In this document: positions 1 through 6,641 of the stretch, piece after piece | Numbering within the stretch: position 1 is the first letter of the stretch | Layout: every line of letters starts with the position of its first letter | From: an uncultured Bacteroidales bacterium | Lineage (GTDB): Bacteria; Bacteroidota; Bacteroidia; Bacteroidales; UBA932 | Reading direction: 5' to 3' | Length of the DNA stretch: 12,061 bases | NCBI GenBank assembly: GCA_905234775.1 | Contig: CAJOJC010000082.1 | Span: 1-12,061 of the forward strand | The notes under the pieces: generated by a model | What the model was told of the DNA's origin: nothing | Database searches by the model: none | The model's input: only the letters and a program-made list of their open reading frames with translations | Made by a program: the position numbers and the translations under genes

Positions 1-403
1 CGAGTGAAGAGATGATCGATCCGCGGAGGTCTTCCTCCTTCATCGATACGGAAGCGCCCGAGAGGTCGCTCCTCTTCATCGTACCGTAGCCGACAACGAC
101 TACGTCGTCCAGGAACAGGCTGTCTTCTTCAAGAATGACCTCGAAATAGGTTTTGGATCCAACCTTGATTTCGGCGGTCTTGTAACCGATTGATGAGACC
201 TCAAGCGTAGCTCCTTCCTTAACGGTGAGCTCGAAGCGGCCGTCAAAATCGGTAGTCGTGCCATTGGATGTGCCTTGTTCGATGACGGCAGCACCAATGA
301 CAGGGCCTGCGGCATCCTTGACAACGCCCGTGACTTTCGTCTGAGCCATCAAGGTTACGCTCACTAGGAGCGCCGCAAGGCAAGTAAACAACTTGCTTTT
401 CAT
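1..403 (-). CDS. SusC-like TonB-dependent transporter, N-terminal part
   Basis: This is the first 134 residues of a SusC/RagA-type outer-membrane transporter; the rest lies beyond position 1. Such proteins import glycans or other large nutrients with a SusD lipoprotein partner, powered by TonB-ExbBD. Residues 1-20 form a signal peptide ending VTLMA before QTK. Residues 23-93 form a carboxypeptidase-regulatory-like beta-sandwich (GVVKDAAG, GTTTDFDGRFEL, SIGYK). Residues 99-107 are the typical linker DDVVVVGYG, followed by KRSDLSGASVS at the start of the plug domain. The ATG at 403 is chosen because the signal peptide starts there and a good promoter lies upstream. It follows an AraC-type regulator and a sugar epimerase on the same strand, which suggests a polysaccharide-use locus. 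The family call is firm; the substrate is unknown. Confidence 0.93.
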   Translation of the reverse strand, partial: MKSKLFTCLAALLVSVTLMAQTKVTGVVKDAAGPVIGAAVIEQGTSNGTTTDFDGRFELTVKEGATLEVSSIGYKTAEIKVGSKTYFEVILEEDSLFLDDVVVVGYGTMKRSDLSGASVSMKEEDLRGSIISSL

Positions 404-503
404 TGTACCTGATTTTTGGTTAATAAAATTGGTTAGTAAAAAAATATATTGTTTGTGTTTGTGGCTAGGGTGCTTAAAAAAAGTACTTTCGCATTATACT
501 CTG

Positions 504-535
504 CAAAAGTACCTTTATATATAAGTGTAAACAAA
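504..535 (-). promoter_or_regulatory. Bacteroidetes-type promoter of the SusC-like gene
   Basis: Read on the minus strand, TTTG (535-532), a 20-base spacer and TACTTTTG (511-504) match the sigma-ABfr consensus TTTG-N19-21-TAnnTTTG. Transcription should start near position 500, giving a leader of roughly 95 bases. A 7-base inverted repeat, gtacttt (483-489) and aaagtac (506-512), overlaps the -7 box and the expected start, and could be an operator. The rest of the 404-566 gap is AT-rich, with no ORF that I trust. Confidence 0.72.
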
Positions 536-566
536 TACTAATTTGACAAATAGTGCAAATTTTTTA

Positions 567-1445
567 TTAGACCAACACTTTTTTCTTCTTATAGTTCATC
601 CTGAAGTCGCGGGGTGTTACGCCGCGTTTCGATTTGAAGGTTCTGTTGAAGTTCGACAGGTTGTTGAATCCGCAGTTGTAACAGATTTCAGAGATAGTCT
701 GTGAGGAGTCTACAAGAGCGCGGGACGCGGCCGCCAGGCGGGTCTCTATGATGTAGTTGCTGACAGTTCTTCCGGTGTGGAGCTTAAAGTAGCGGCTGAA
801 GGCTGTCGGGGTCATTCCGGCTATGTCCGCAAGAGTTTCGAGGGTAATCTCCTCATTGTATTTCGATGCGACATAATCCTTGACGGAAGCTATCCTGGAG
901 TCTTCTGCAGTAGTTTCTGCGTGTTCGGAATGGGCTGTGACATCGAGTTCATGGTACTTCGAGCGGGACAGTTCGTAGAGTATCTGAGTAAAGTGCATGA
1001 ACTGCTTGAAAGAATCCTTCTCGCTGGCAAGCCCGTCCAGGTAGTTGTACACTTTCATAATGGCGGAAGTAGGGAAGGCAAGGCCGTGTTTGGCCCTTTC
1101 GAGCATTTCTTTTATCGATGCGAACTGGTTGCGGGACATAAGGCTGTCGCCCAACAGGTCGGGAGAAAAGTGGATCGTAATCTCGCGGATCTGTTTTGGA
1201 GGGCAATTTCCCTGATCCCACATATGGGGGAGCTTGGGAGAGTTGATAAGAGCGAGGTCGTACTCCCCGATTTCTTCGATGCTGTTGCCTACTATTCTTT
1301 TCACTCCTTTCGCGTTCTCAACGAAGTTGAGCTCACATTCGGCGTGTTGATGGATAGGGTAGTCGAAGGTTCTTTTGTGGCGCTCTACGATAAAGTAGCA
1401 GTCCTTCGGGGTCAGATGGGTGATCTCTTCAAGTACTTCTGCCAT
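567..1445 (-). CDS. AraC-family transcriptional regulator
   Basis: A 292-residue AraC/XylS-type regulator of ordinary family length. Residues about 17-75 look like a cupin sensing domain: the HQHAE stretch at 32-36 and a following strand-rich region are typical of sugar-binding AraC N-termini. Residues about 185-285 are the double helix-turn-helix domain: first HTH around 202-222 (TLETLADIAGMTPTAFSRYF), second around 250-271, ending in the family signature GFNNLSNFNRTFK with GVTPRDFR. It lies between the sugar epimerase gene and the SusC-like gene, all on one strand, so it is probably a local regulator of the carbohydrate cluster. The ligand cannot be read from sequence. It appears to have its own -7 box, 23 bases before the ATG. 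Confidence 0.93.
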   Translation of the reverse strand: MAEVLEEITHLTPKDCYFIVERHKRTFDYPIHQHAECELNFVENAKGVKRIVGNSIEEIGEYDLALINSPKLPHMWDQGNCPPKQIREITIHFSPDLLGDSLMSRNQFASIKEMLERAKHGLAFPTSAIMKVYNYLDGLASEKDSFKQFMHFTQILYELSRSKYHELDVTAHSEHAETTAEDSRIASVKDYVASKYNEEITLETLADIAGMTPTAFSRYFKLHTGRTVSNYIIETRLAAASRALVDSSQTISEICYNCGFNNLSNFNRTFKSKRGVTPRDFRMNYKKKKVLV

Positions 1446-1467
1446 TGTATACTGTGTTATTCAGTGG

Positions 1468-1475
1468 CAAATATA
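1468..1475 (-). promoter_or_regulatory. Likely -7 box of the AraC-family gene
   Basis: TATATTTG on the minus strand (1475-1468) matches the Bacteroidetes -7 consensus TAnnTTTG exactly. It lies in the 57-bp gap between the epimerase stop and the regulator ATG, predicting a leader of about 20 bases. No clear TTTG is seen at the usual -33 distance, so activity may be weak or activator-dependent. Confidence 0.55.
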
Positions 1476-1502
1476 CAAAAATTTCGAAAAACTGATACTT
1501 TT

Positions 1503-2699
1503 TTAACCAAGACGATGAATGATCTCCATGCACATACGTCCATTGTGGTACGGACATTTCCAGAAGCCGGCGCGGTCATCGGCGAGGTTGACGCTGGCAT
1601 CGGGGCGGCGACCCCAGTACCACTCCCCGTCCGGGGCGATGATTGCGCGCTTGATATAGTTCCACTCCGCGAGCGAGCGCTCGAGGTCTGCTGGGTCGCC
1701 GGCCAACTGCCAGCGGTTAAGGTAGCCGACGACAGCCTCGGCCTGAACCCACCAGTCGCGGTCGTCCTTGCGATATCCGCTCGCCGGATCGTATTCGTAG
1801 GTCATTCCCTCGCTTGTAAGGCCCTCGGTCGCTGCTGCCGCAAGCTCACGGCTTGCCCCAAGACATTCGAGATAGAGCAGACGGTCCATCGGATCTCCGC
1901 TCTCGCAGAGAACCTCTGCCGCCTCTACGAGCAGCCACGAAGTCTCGATATCGTGGCCGAAAGACTGCATTACGCCGTGGAGGGTCCAGTTTTCGTCGAA
2001 AAACAGTCCAAGATGTCCGTCCGGCTGAATTATCTTGTCGAGGAAAATACGGATAAGATTCGCAAGCTGGCCGTGGAGCCCCTCATCCTTCCAGACACGG
2101 TATAGGCCGGTATAGGCCTCGAGGATGTGGAGATGAGTATTCATAGTCTTCGCGAAATTCTCGTCTTTATCGGAAAGGCGCATATCCTCGATCTTTCCCC
2201 ACTCGCGCGTACACGCTTCTATATAACCGTTCAGCTCAGAATCGAAACTATGCTGCTCGATGCTGCGATACAGCTCGATTGCGAGCTCAAGAGCGTCGTC
2301 GGAGGTCTTGGTCGCGCGGTAGTACTCCGCCAGCCCATAGACCGCGAACGCTATCGCATAAAACTGCTTTTTAGTATCCAGAGGCTTGCCCTCGGAATCA
2401 ACACTCCAATAAGCGCCTCCAAATTCATGATCTACAAAATGGTCGGCAATATAGTCTTTAGCGCGTGTCGCAGCCTCCAGATACTCCGGCTTTCCAAGGA
2501 TTCTGTAGGCCTGGGAGAAGGTCCAGAGAATTCTGGCGTTCAGGATCAGTCCTTTCTCGGCTCCATCTACAAGATTTCCATTACCGTCTCTGCGGCCATA
2601 GTACCCGCCTGCTGGGTCGGTCATACGGTTAATCCAGAAGGGGAGAATGTTTGAAGTCAGCTCCTCGGAGACTTCGGCGCGTAATTGTTCAAGTGTCAT
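1503..2699 (-). CDS. Cellobiose/mannobiose 2-epimerase (AGE superfamily)
   Basis: A 398-residue enzyme of the N-acylglucosamine 2-epimerase fold (alpha6/alpha6 barrel). The cellobiose 2-epimerase group converts the reducing-end glucose of beta-1,4 disaccharides to mannose and back, in the cytoplasm. Specific marks: R56 in NARILW, NTHLH at 187-191, SFGHDIETSWLL at 246-257 (H249 and E252), the WWVQAEA segment at 316-322, and WKCPYHNGRM at 380-389 with H385. The two histidines and the glutamate match the catalytic set known for this group, and WKCPYH separates it from renin-binding-protein-like GlcNAc epimerases. Length is normal. In Bacteroides, such epimerases act with mannosylglucose phosphorylase in beta-mannan use; here the next genes are AraC and SusC types. 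The exact disaccharide is inferred. Confidence 0.9.
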   Translation of the reverse strand: MTLEQLRAEVSEELTSNILPFWINRMTDPAGGYYGRRDGNGNLVDGAEKGLILNARILWTFSQAYRILGKPEYLEAATRAKDYIADHFVDHEFGGAYWSVDSEGKPLDTKKQFYAIAFAVYGLAEYYRATKTSDDALELAIELYRSIEQHSFDSELNGYIEACTREWGKIEDMRLSDKDENFAKTMNTHLHILEAYTGLYRVWKDEGLHGQLANLIRIFLDKIIQPDGHLGLFFDENWTLHGVMQSFGHDIETSWLLVEAAEVLCESGDPMDRLLYLECLGASRELAAAATEGLTSEGMTYEYDPASGYRKDDRDWWVQAEAVVGYLNRWQLAGDPADLERSLAEWNYIKRAIIAPDGEWYWGRRPDASVNLADDRAGFWKCPYHNGRMCMEIIHRLG

Positions 2700-2707
2700 A
2701 TCGAAGA

Positions 2708-2715
2708 CAAAGATA
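2708..2715 (-). promoter_or_regulatory. Likely -7 box of the epimerase gene
   Basis: TATCTTTG on the minus strand (2715-2708) fits TAnnTTTG and lies directly after the T-tract of the rplI terminator, only 8 bases before the epimerase ATG (2699). Expected transcription would start within a few bases of the ATG, so the mRNA may be essentially leaderless. No TTTG sits at the normal -33 spacing; the terminator stem occupies that region. Confidence 0.5.
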
Positions 2716-2716
2716 T

Positions 2717-2745
2717 AAAAAAAGGCTGACCAAACGGTCAGCCTT
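2717..2745 (-). terminator. Rho-independent terminator of rpsF-rpsR-rplI
   Basis: A perfect 10-bp stem (2722-2731 paired with 2736-2745, arm AAGGCTGACC) with a 4-base loop is followed on the minus strand by a run of seven T (2723-2717). It begins 19 bases past the rplI stop and separates the ribosomal operon from the epimerase gene. Confidence 0.92.
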
Positions 2746-2764
2746 CTATCAGATAAACCTGATC

Positions 2765-3208
2765 TTACTCAGCCTCTACAACCTCGATCTTGAGGGTAGC
2801 GTAAACGCCTTTGTAGAACTTAGCCTTAGCCTCGAACTCGCCGAGAGCCTTGATTTCAGGAACCTCGATGTTGCGCTTCTCGACCTCGATGCCTGCTGCG
2901 GCGAGAGCCTCGGCAACCTGAGCTGCGGTGATACCACCGTAGAGTTTGCCGCCTTCGCCAACCTTGGCTGCGATCTTGATAGCAACTGCTTCTGCCTTAG
3001 CTGCAACAGCCTGAGCGTCTGTAACGAGTTTAGCCTCTTTGTGTGCCCTCTGACGGATAGTCTCCTCATTCTGCTTGATAGCTGAAGGAGTTCCGACGAT
3101 TGCAAATCCCTGAGGAACCAGGTAATTGAGAGCGTAACCAGCCTTTACTTCTACTACGTCGAGAGCCTCACCGAGACCTGCGACTTCTTTCTTAAGGATA
3201 ATCTTCAT
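2765..3208 (-). CDS. rplI: Ribosomal protein bL9
   Basis: A 147-residue bL9, the two-domain large-subunit protein that binds 23S rRNA near the L1 stalk. The N-terminal RNA-binding domain shows the family pattern (MKIILKKEVAGLG, VVEVKAGYALNYLVPQGFA). A long central helix rich in A, K and E follows, then the C-terminal domain with KLYGGITAAQVAEAL and IEVEKRNIEVPEIKALGEFE. Length is normal. It is the last gene of rpsF-rpsR-rplI, 10 bases after rpsR, and is followed by a strong terminator. Nothing unusual. Confidence 0.98.
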   Translation of the reverse strand: MKIILKKEVAGLGEALDVVEVKAGYALNYLVPQGFAIVGTPSAIKQNEETIRQRAHKEAKLVTDAQAVAAKAEAVAIKIAAKVGEGGKLYGGITAAQVAEALAAAGIEVEKRNIEVPEIKALGEFEAKAKFYKGVYATLKIEVVEAE

Positions 3209-3218
3209 ACTCTCTCAA

Positions 3219-3494
3219 TTATTTAAGAAGGTCAGTAACATAGGGGAGAAGGGCGATGGCGCGCGCACGCTTGATAGCCTGGGCGACCTTGCGCTGGAAC
3301 TTCAGAGAAGTACCGGTAATGCGGCGAGGGAGAATCTTACCCTGCTCGTTGAGGAACTTCTTGAGGAACTCTGCGTCCTTGTAATCCACATACTTGATGC
3401 CGGCTTTCTTGAAACGGCAATACTTCTTCTTGCGAACCTCTACGGTCGGAGGATTAAGATAGCGGATACCGCTGTTTTCTACATTAGCTGCCAT
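3219..3494 (-). CDS. rpsR: Ribosomal protein bS18
   Basis: A 91-residue bS18, which pairs with bS6 on the platform of the 30S subunit. The conserved core is clear: [37 protein letters not shown] and [19 protein letters not shown]. It starts two bases after the rpsF stop, consistent with translational coupling in the standard Bacteroidetes S6-S18-L9 operon. Only the single cysteine in YCRF is present, so this is not the four-cysteine zinc-binding form. Confidence 0.98.
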   Translation of the reverse strand: MAANVENSGIRYLNPPTVEVRKKKYCRFKKAGIKYVDYKDAEFLKKFLNEQGKILPRRITGTSLKFQRKVAQAIKRARAIALLPYVTDLLK

Positions 3495-3496
3495 GA

Positions 3497-3910
3497 TTAT
3501 GCCTCCTCTGCAATTTCGGGTTCAACTTCGGGCTCTACGATCTCGGCCTTGGGCGCTTCCTCAACCTGAGGAGCAGCAGCCTTAGCGGCGCGGACCTGAC
3601 GACGGTGCTCAGCGTATGCGATAGCGTCCTTGTCAAGGGCTACGGTGAGGTAGCGGATGATGCGCTCGTCGCGGTGATACTGAGTCTCGAGAGTTGCTAC
3701 GAACTCGGGAGTCGCCTTGAATTCGATCAGGTAATAGAATCCTGATGTTTTGTGCTGGATAGGGTAAGCAAGCTGCTTGAGTCCCCAGTCCTCTTCGTAC
3801 ACGATTTCGCCCCCATTGTTCTTGATGAGGTCTGTGTACTTGGCAACCGCTTCCTTCATCTGGGCGTCAGACAAAATTGCAATGAAAACGGTTTCGTACT
3901 GTTTGATCAT
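3497..3910 (-). CDS. rpsF: Ribosomal protein bS6
   Basis: A 137-residue bS6, partner of bS18 in the small subunit. The conserved ferredoxin-like fold is visible in [42 protein letters not shown] and [17 protein letters not shown]. From about residue 112 it carries an alanine- and glutamate-rich acidic tail ([21 protein letters not shown] region), a common and probably disordered extension that makes the protein longer than the roughly 100-residue core. First gene of its operon, with a near-consensus promoter and a short leader of about 40 bases. Confidence 0.97.
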   Translation of the reverse strand: MIKQYETVFIAILSDAQMKEAVAKYTDLIKNNGGEIVYEEDWGLKQLAYPIQHKTSGFYYLIEFKATPEFVATLETQYHRDERIIRYLTVALDKDAIAYAEHRRQVRAAKAAAPQVEEAPKAEIVEPEVEPEIAEEA

Positions 3911-3954
3911 TTTGTTATACGTTAATTATTATACATCCCCTCAAAAAGGGGACG

Positions 3955-3985
3955 CAAATATAGACATTATTTTTGAATAAACAAA
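3955..3985 (-). promoter_or_regulatory. Promoter of the rpsF operon
   Basis: On the minus strand, TTTG (3985-3982), a 19-base spacer and TATATTTG (3962-3955) form a full-consensus Bacteroidetes promoter. The start should fall near 3951. A small stem-loop (TCCCC/GGGGA arms, 3936-3952, 7-base loop) would then lie at the very 5' end of the transcript and might stabilise it or take part in ribosomal-protein feedback; I see no recognised S6:S18 leader motif. Confidence 0.78.
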
Positions 3986-3990
3986 TAATT

Positions 3991-4154
3991 GCGGACGACA
4001 GTTCATTCTGAGAGGACTTCAGTCGCTTCGCTCCTTCCGGCCCCTTCTATCGCTATCTTCGTCCTCGCTACGCTCGAACTCGCTATCGACAGACGACTAC
4101 CCCCTGCCCCTGTCCGGGGGTGGACAGGCCTCTCAGAATGAACTGTCGCTCCGC
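3991..4154. repeat. Intergenic inverted-repeat element (REP/MITE-like)
   Basis: Two arms flank a 113-base core. Positions 3996-4015 (CGACAGTTCATTCTGAGAGG) are the exact reverse complement of 4129-4148, and the outer gcgga/tccgc (3991-3995 and 4150-4154) extend the pairing past one unpaired base. Inside lies a smaller hairpin, cctgtcc/ggacagg (4109-4115 and 4122-4128), and C-rich segments with repeated cgctatc. The element fills the gap between the acyltransferase stop codon (its last base overlaps the TAG) and the rpsF -33 box, six bases away. It has no ORF of its own. It may be a repeated extragenic palindrome or small non-autonomous mobile element acting as a terminator or mRNA stabiliser; its copy number cannot be judged here. 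Confidence 0.75.
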
Positions 4155-4723
4155 TATTCAGTGGTGTATCCATCAGGATGCAGAGCAGTCAAATTCATTT
4201 TTTTATAGAGCTGCTGGATGCGGTCGGTGTCGGCGCGGGCGTTGTCGGTGAGGGTGATGGGGTTGTTGGAGCCGGAGCCGATTACGCGGGTCTTGTAGTC
4301 GAGATGGGCCAGGTAGACGCGTACGCCGCAGGCGGTGGCGATTGTGTGATAACCGGTTTTCCATTTATGGACGGCTTTCCTGGTACCCTCGGGGCAGATG
4401 GTGAGCATGCATTTGGTGTCCGGTTTCTCCATTTCGTGGATAACGCTCATCATCATGGCCTGCGGATTCTTGCGATCCATGGGGAAGGCCCCGAGATGTC
4501 TCAAAATCGGCCCCAGAGGCCAGAAGAACGCCTCTTTCTTGATCATAATCTTCAGCCTTCCGCCCATCGAACGGTAGTAGAAGAATCCCACCACGAAATC
4601 GTAGATGCTGGTATGAGGAGCGGCCAGGATAACGGCTTTATCGTCCGGGATAAGGCCTTCTCCCTCGGCTCCTTTCCAGCCAAGGATCTTATTAAATACG
4701 AACTTATGGAAGCCCTGCTTCAT
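4154..4723 (-). CDS. PlsC-family acyltransferase, short form
   Basis: A 189-residue 1-acyl-glycerol-3-phosphate acyltransferase-like protein. The catalytic HX4D motif is HTSIYD (H37, D42), the substrate-binding region includes FPMDRKN (80-86), and motif III is CPEGTRK (110-116). No clear transmembrane helix precedes the HX4D motif, unlike many full-length PlsC proteins, so it may be peripheral or act on another lipid acceptor (ornithine, lysophospholipid or similar). Its ATG overlaps the parE stop by one base, indicating translational coupling and co-expression. A named substrate would be guesswork. Confidence 0.88.
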   Translation of the reverse strand: MKQGFHKFVFNKILGWKGAEGEGLIPDDKAVILAAPHTSIYDFVVGFFYYRSMGGRLKIMIKKEAFFWPLGPILRHLGAFPMDRKNPQAMMMSVIHEMEKPDTKCMLTICPEGTRKAVHKWKTGYHTIATACGVRVYLAHLDYKTRVIGSGSNNPITLTDNARADTDRIQQLYKKMNLTALHPDGYTTE

Positions 4724-6615
4724 TAGATGTCTACATCCTCGAGCTCTTCTTCGGAGCGGAGGTTTGCGCGAACGAAATTCTGGCGCTCGATAGTATTGTC
4801 GCCCATGTAGAACTCCATGATCTCGGAGATAGACTCTTCGTCGGCCAGTTTTACGTGGTCGAGCCTCATTCCTTCGCCGATGAAGTCTGCGAACTCGTCT
4901 GACGAGATTTCGCCGAGACCCTTGAAGCGGGTGATTTCTACGCCGGTCTTAAGGGCAGCGATAGCCTTTTCCTTCTCGGACTGGTCGTAGCAGTAGACAT
5001 TGTCTTTCTTGTTACGGACCCTGAAGAGGGGGGTCTGCAGGATATGGACATGGCCGCGGCGGATAAGGTCCGGATAATACTTCATGAAGAAGGTCAGGAC
5101 CAGCATGCGGATATGCATACCGTCGTCATCAGCATCGGTTGCGACTACAATCCTGTTGTAACGCAAATTTTCGAGGTCGTCTTCAACTCCGAGGGCGGAG
5201 ATAAGGAGATTAAGTTCTTCGTTCTCGGCGACCCTCTTACGGCTCTCTTTGTAGCAGTTGATGGGCTTTCCGCGAAGCGAGAACACAGCCTGATAGTTGG
5301 CGTTGCGGGCTTTTGTGATGGTTCCTGATGCGGAATCTCCCTCGGTGATGAAGATGGATGATGCGTCAATATAATCCTGAATATCCTGGGGAGTCCTTTC
5401 GGTAATCTTATCGTTATAATGATACCGGCAGTCGCGCAGCTTCTTATTGTAGACGCTGGCTTTCTTGTTCTTCTCGCGGGTCTTTTTCTGGATACCGGCG
5501 ATTTCTTCGCGCTCCTGCTTATTGGATTTGATCTTTTCCTCGATGACGGGGACAATTTCCTTATGGATGCGAAGATAATCGTCCAGAGCCTTCGAGACGA
5601 AGTCGTTGACAAAAGAGCGGATAGTAGGGCCTACGTCGCCATTTTTCTCCCAGAGATAGGTCGAACCCAGTTTGATCTTCGTCTGGCTCTCGAACTTAGG
5701 CTCCTGAATCTGGATACTGATAGCGCCGACTACGCCCTGGCGGCAATCGGCGGGCTCGTAGTTCTTTCCGAAGAACTCCTTGAGGGTCTTCGCGATAGCC
5801 TCGCGGTAGGCGGCGAGATGAGTTCCGCCGTCGCGGGTGTTCTGGCCGTTGACGAATGAGCTGATATTCTCGCCATAGGCGTTTCCATGGCTCAGAACTA
5901 TCTCGATATCGTCTCCCTCCAGATGGATAGGCGGGTAGAGCGGCTCCTCACTGAGGTTGTCGTTCACCAGATCGAGCAGACCGTTCTCCGAGCGGTAGGA
6001 TACTCCGTTCAGGACGAGGGTGAGGCCCTTCTTAAGGTAGGAGTAGTTCTTTACCATCGTCTCCACATAGTCCATGTTGAAGGCGAAGGAGCCGAACATC
6101 TCAGTATCGGGGCGGAACGAGATAAGGGTTCCGTTCTTTTCTTTTGTAGGTTCCTCGGCTTCGCCTACCAGCTCACCTTTGACGAAGGTGGCCCAGTGGC
6201 AGAGGCCGTCGCGATAAGAGCAAACTTTGAAATCAGAAGAAAGGGCGTTTACGGCCTTCGAGCCTACGCCGTTCAGACCTACGGATTTTTTGAAGGCTTT
6301 GTCGTCGAACTTACCGCCGGTATTGAGGACGCTCACCGCTTTCACTACCGAACCGAGCGGAATTCCGCGGCCGTAGTCGCGCACGCCCACGAGCCCGTCT
6401 TCGGTGATGTCTATCGTAATCTGCTTTCCGAAGCCCATCGAGAACTCGTCGATAGAGTTGTCGACTATTTCCTTAAGCATTACGTAGATACCGTCGTCCT
6501 GGCTGCGGCCGTCTCCGAGCCTTCCAATGTACATACCGGGCCTCATTCGGATGTGGGTCACACCTTCGAGAGTCCGTATGTTGTCGTCTGTGTATTTAAT
6601 CTGCTCTTCTGCCAT
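4723..6615 (-). CDS. parE: DNA topoisomerase IV subunit B
   Basis: A 630-residue type IIA topoisomerase ATPase subunit, which with ParC decatenates daughter chromosomes. The GHKL ATPase domain shows E49 and N53 in KEIVDNSIDEF, D80 and GRGIP (82-86), and VGLNGVGSKAVNALS (112-126). The transducer has the QTKIKLG loop (311-317). The TOPRIM domain shows TEGDSASG (424-431) and DADDDGMHIR (494-503), and RFKGLGEISSDEF follows at 563-575. Length near 630 without the long GyrB insert, and the sequence around the GLGE region, favour ParE over GyrB. It starts 26 bases after the DUF1573 gene and its stop overlaps the acyltransferase start. No promoter with a full -7 box is seen in the short gap, so read-through from the DUF1573 gene is likely. 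Confidence 0.93.
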   Translation of the reverse strand: MAEEQIKYTDDNIRTLEGVTHIRMRPGMYIGRLGDGRSQDDGIYVMLKEIVDNSIDEFSMGFGKQITIDITEDGLVGVRDYGRGIPLGSVVKAVSVLNTGGKFDDKAFKKSVGLNGVGSKAVNALSSDFKVCSYRDGLCHWATFVKGELVGEAEEPTKEKNGTLISFRPDTEMFGSFAFNMDYVETMVKNYSYLKKGLTLVLNGVSYRSENGLLDLVNDNLSEEPLYPPIHLEGDDIEIVLSHGNAYGENISSFVNGQNTRDGGTHLAAYREAIAKTLKEFFGKNYEPADCRQGVVGAISIQIQEPKFESQTKIKLGSTYLWEKNGDVGPTIRSFVNDFVSKALDDYLRIHKEIVPVIEEKIKSNKQEREEIAGIQKKTREKNKKASVYNKKLRDCRYHYNDKITERTPQDIQDYIDASSIFITEGDSASGTITKARNANYQAVFSLRGKPINCYKESRKRVAENEELNLLISALGVEDDLENLRYNRIVVATDADDDGMHIRMLVLTFFMKYYPDLIRRGHVHILQTPLFRVRNKKDNVYCYDQSEKEKAIAALKTGVEITRFKGLGEISSDEFADFIGEGMRLDHVKLADEESISEIMEFYMGDNTIERQNFVRANLRSEEELEDVDI

Positions 6616-6641
6616 CCTTGAGAATAATTTGCGGCGCTAAG

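Noticed and set aside
777..2105. A 442-codon open frame on the plus strand.
   Set aside because: It runs antisense across the AraC-family gene and the epimerase, both clear on the minus strand, and its translation has no recognisable domain; it is a by-product of their codon use.
4154..4723. The short acyltransferase as a confirmed plsC for phosphatidic acid synthesis.
   Set aside because: Motifs support the superfamily only; the window has a second member and neither can be assigned its acceptor.
5887..6621. A 244-codon plus-strand open frame opposite parE.
   Set aside because: Antisense to the ATPase domain of parE, with no domain and no promoter.
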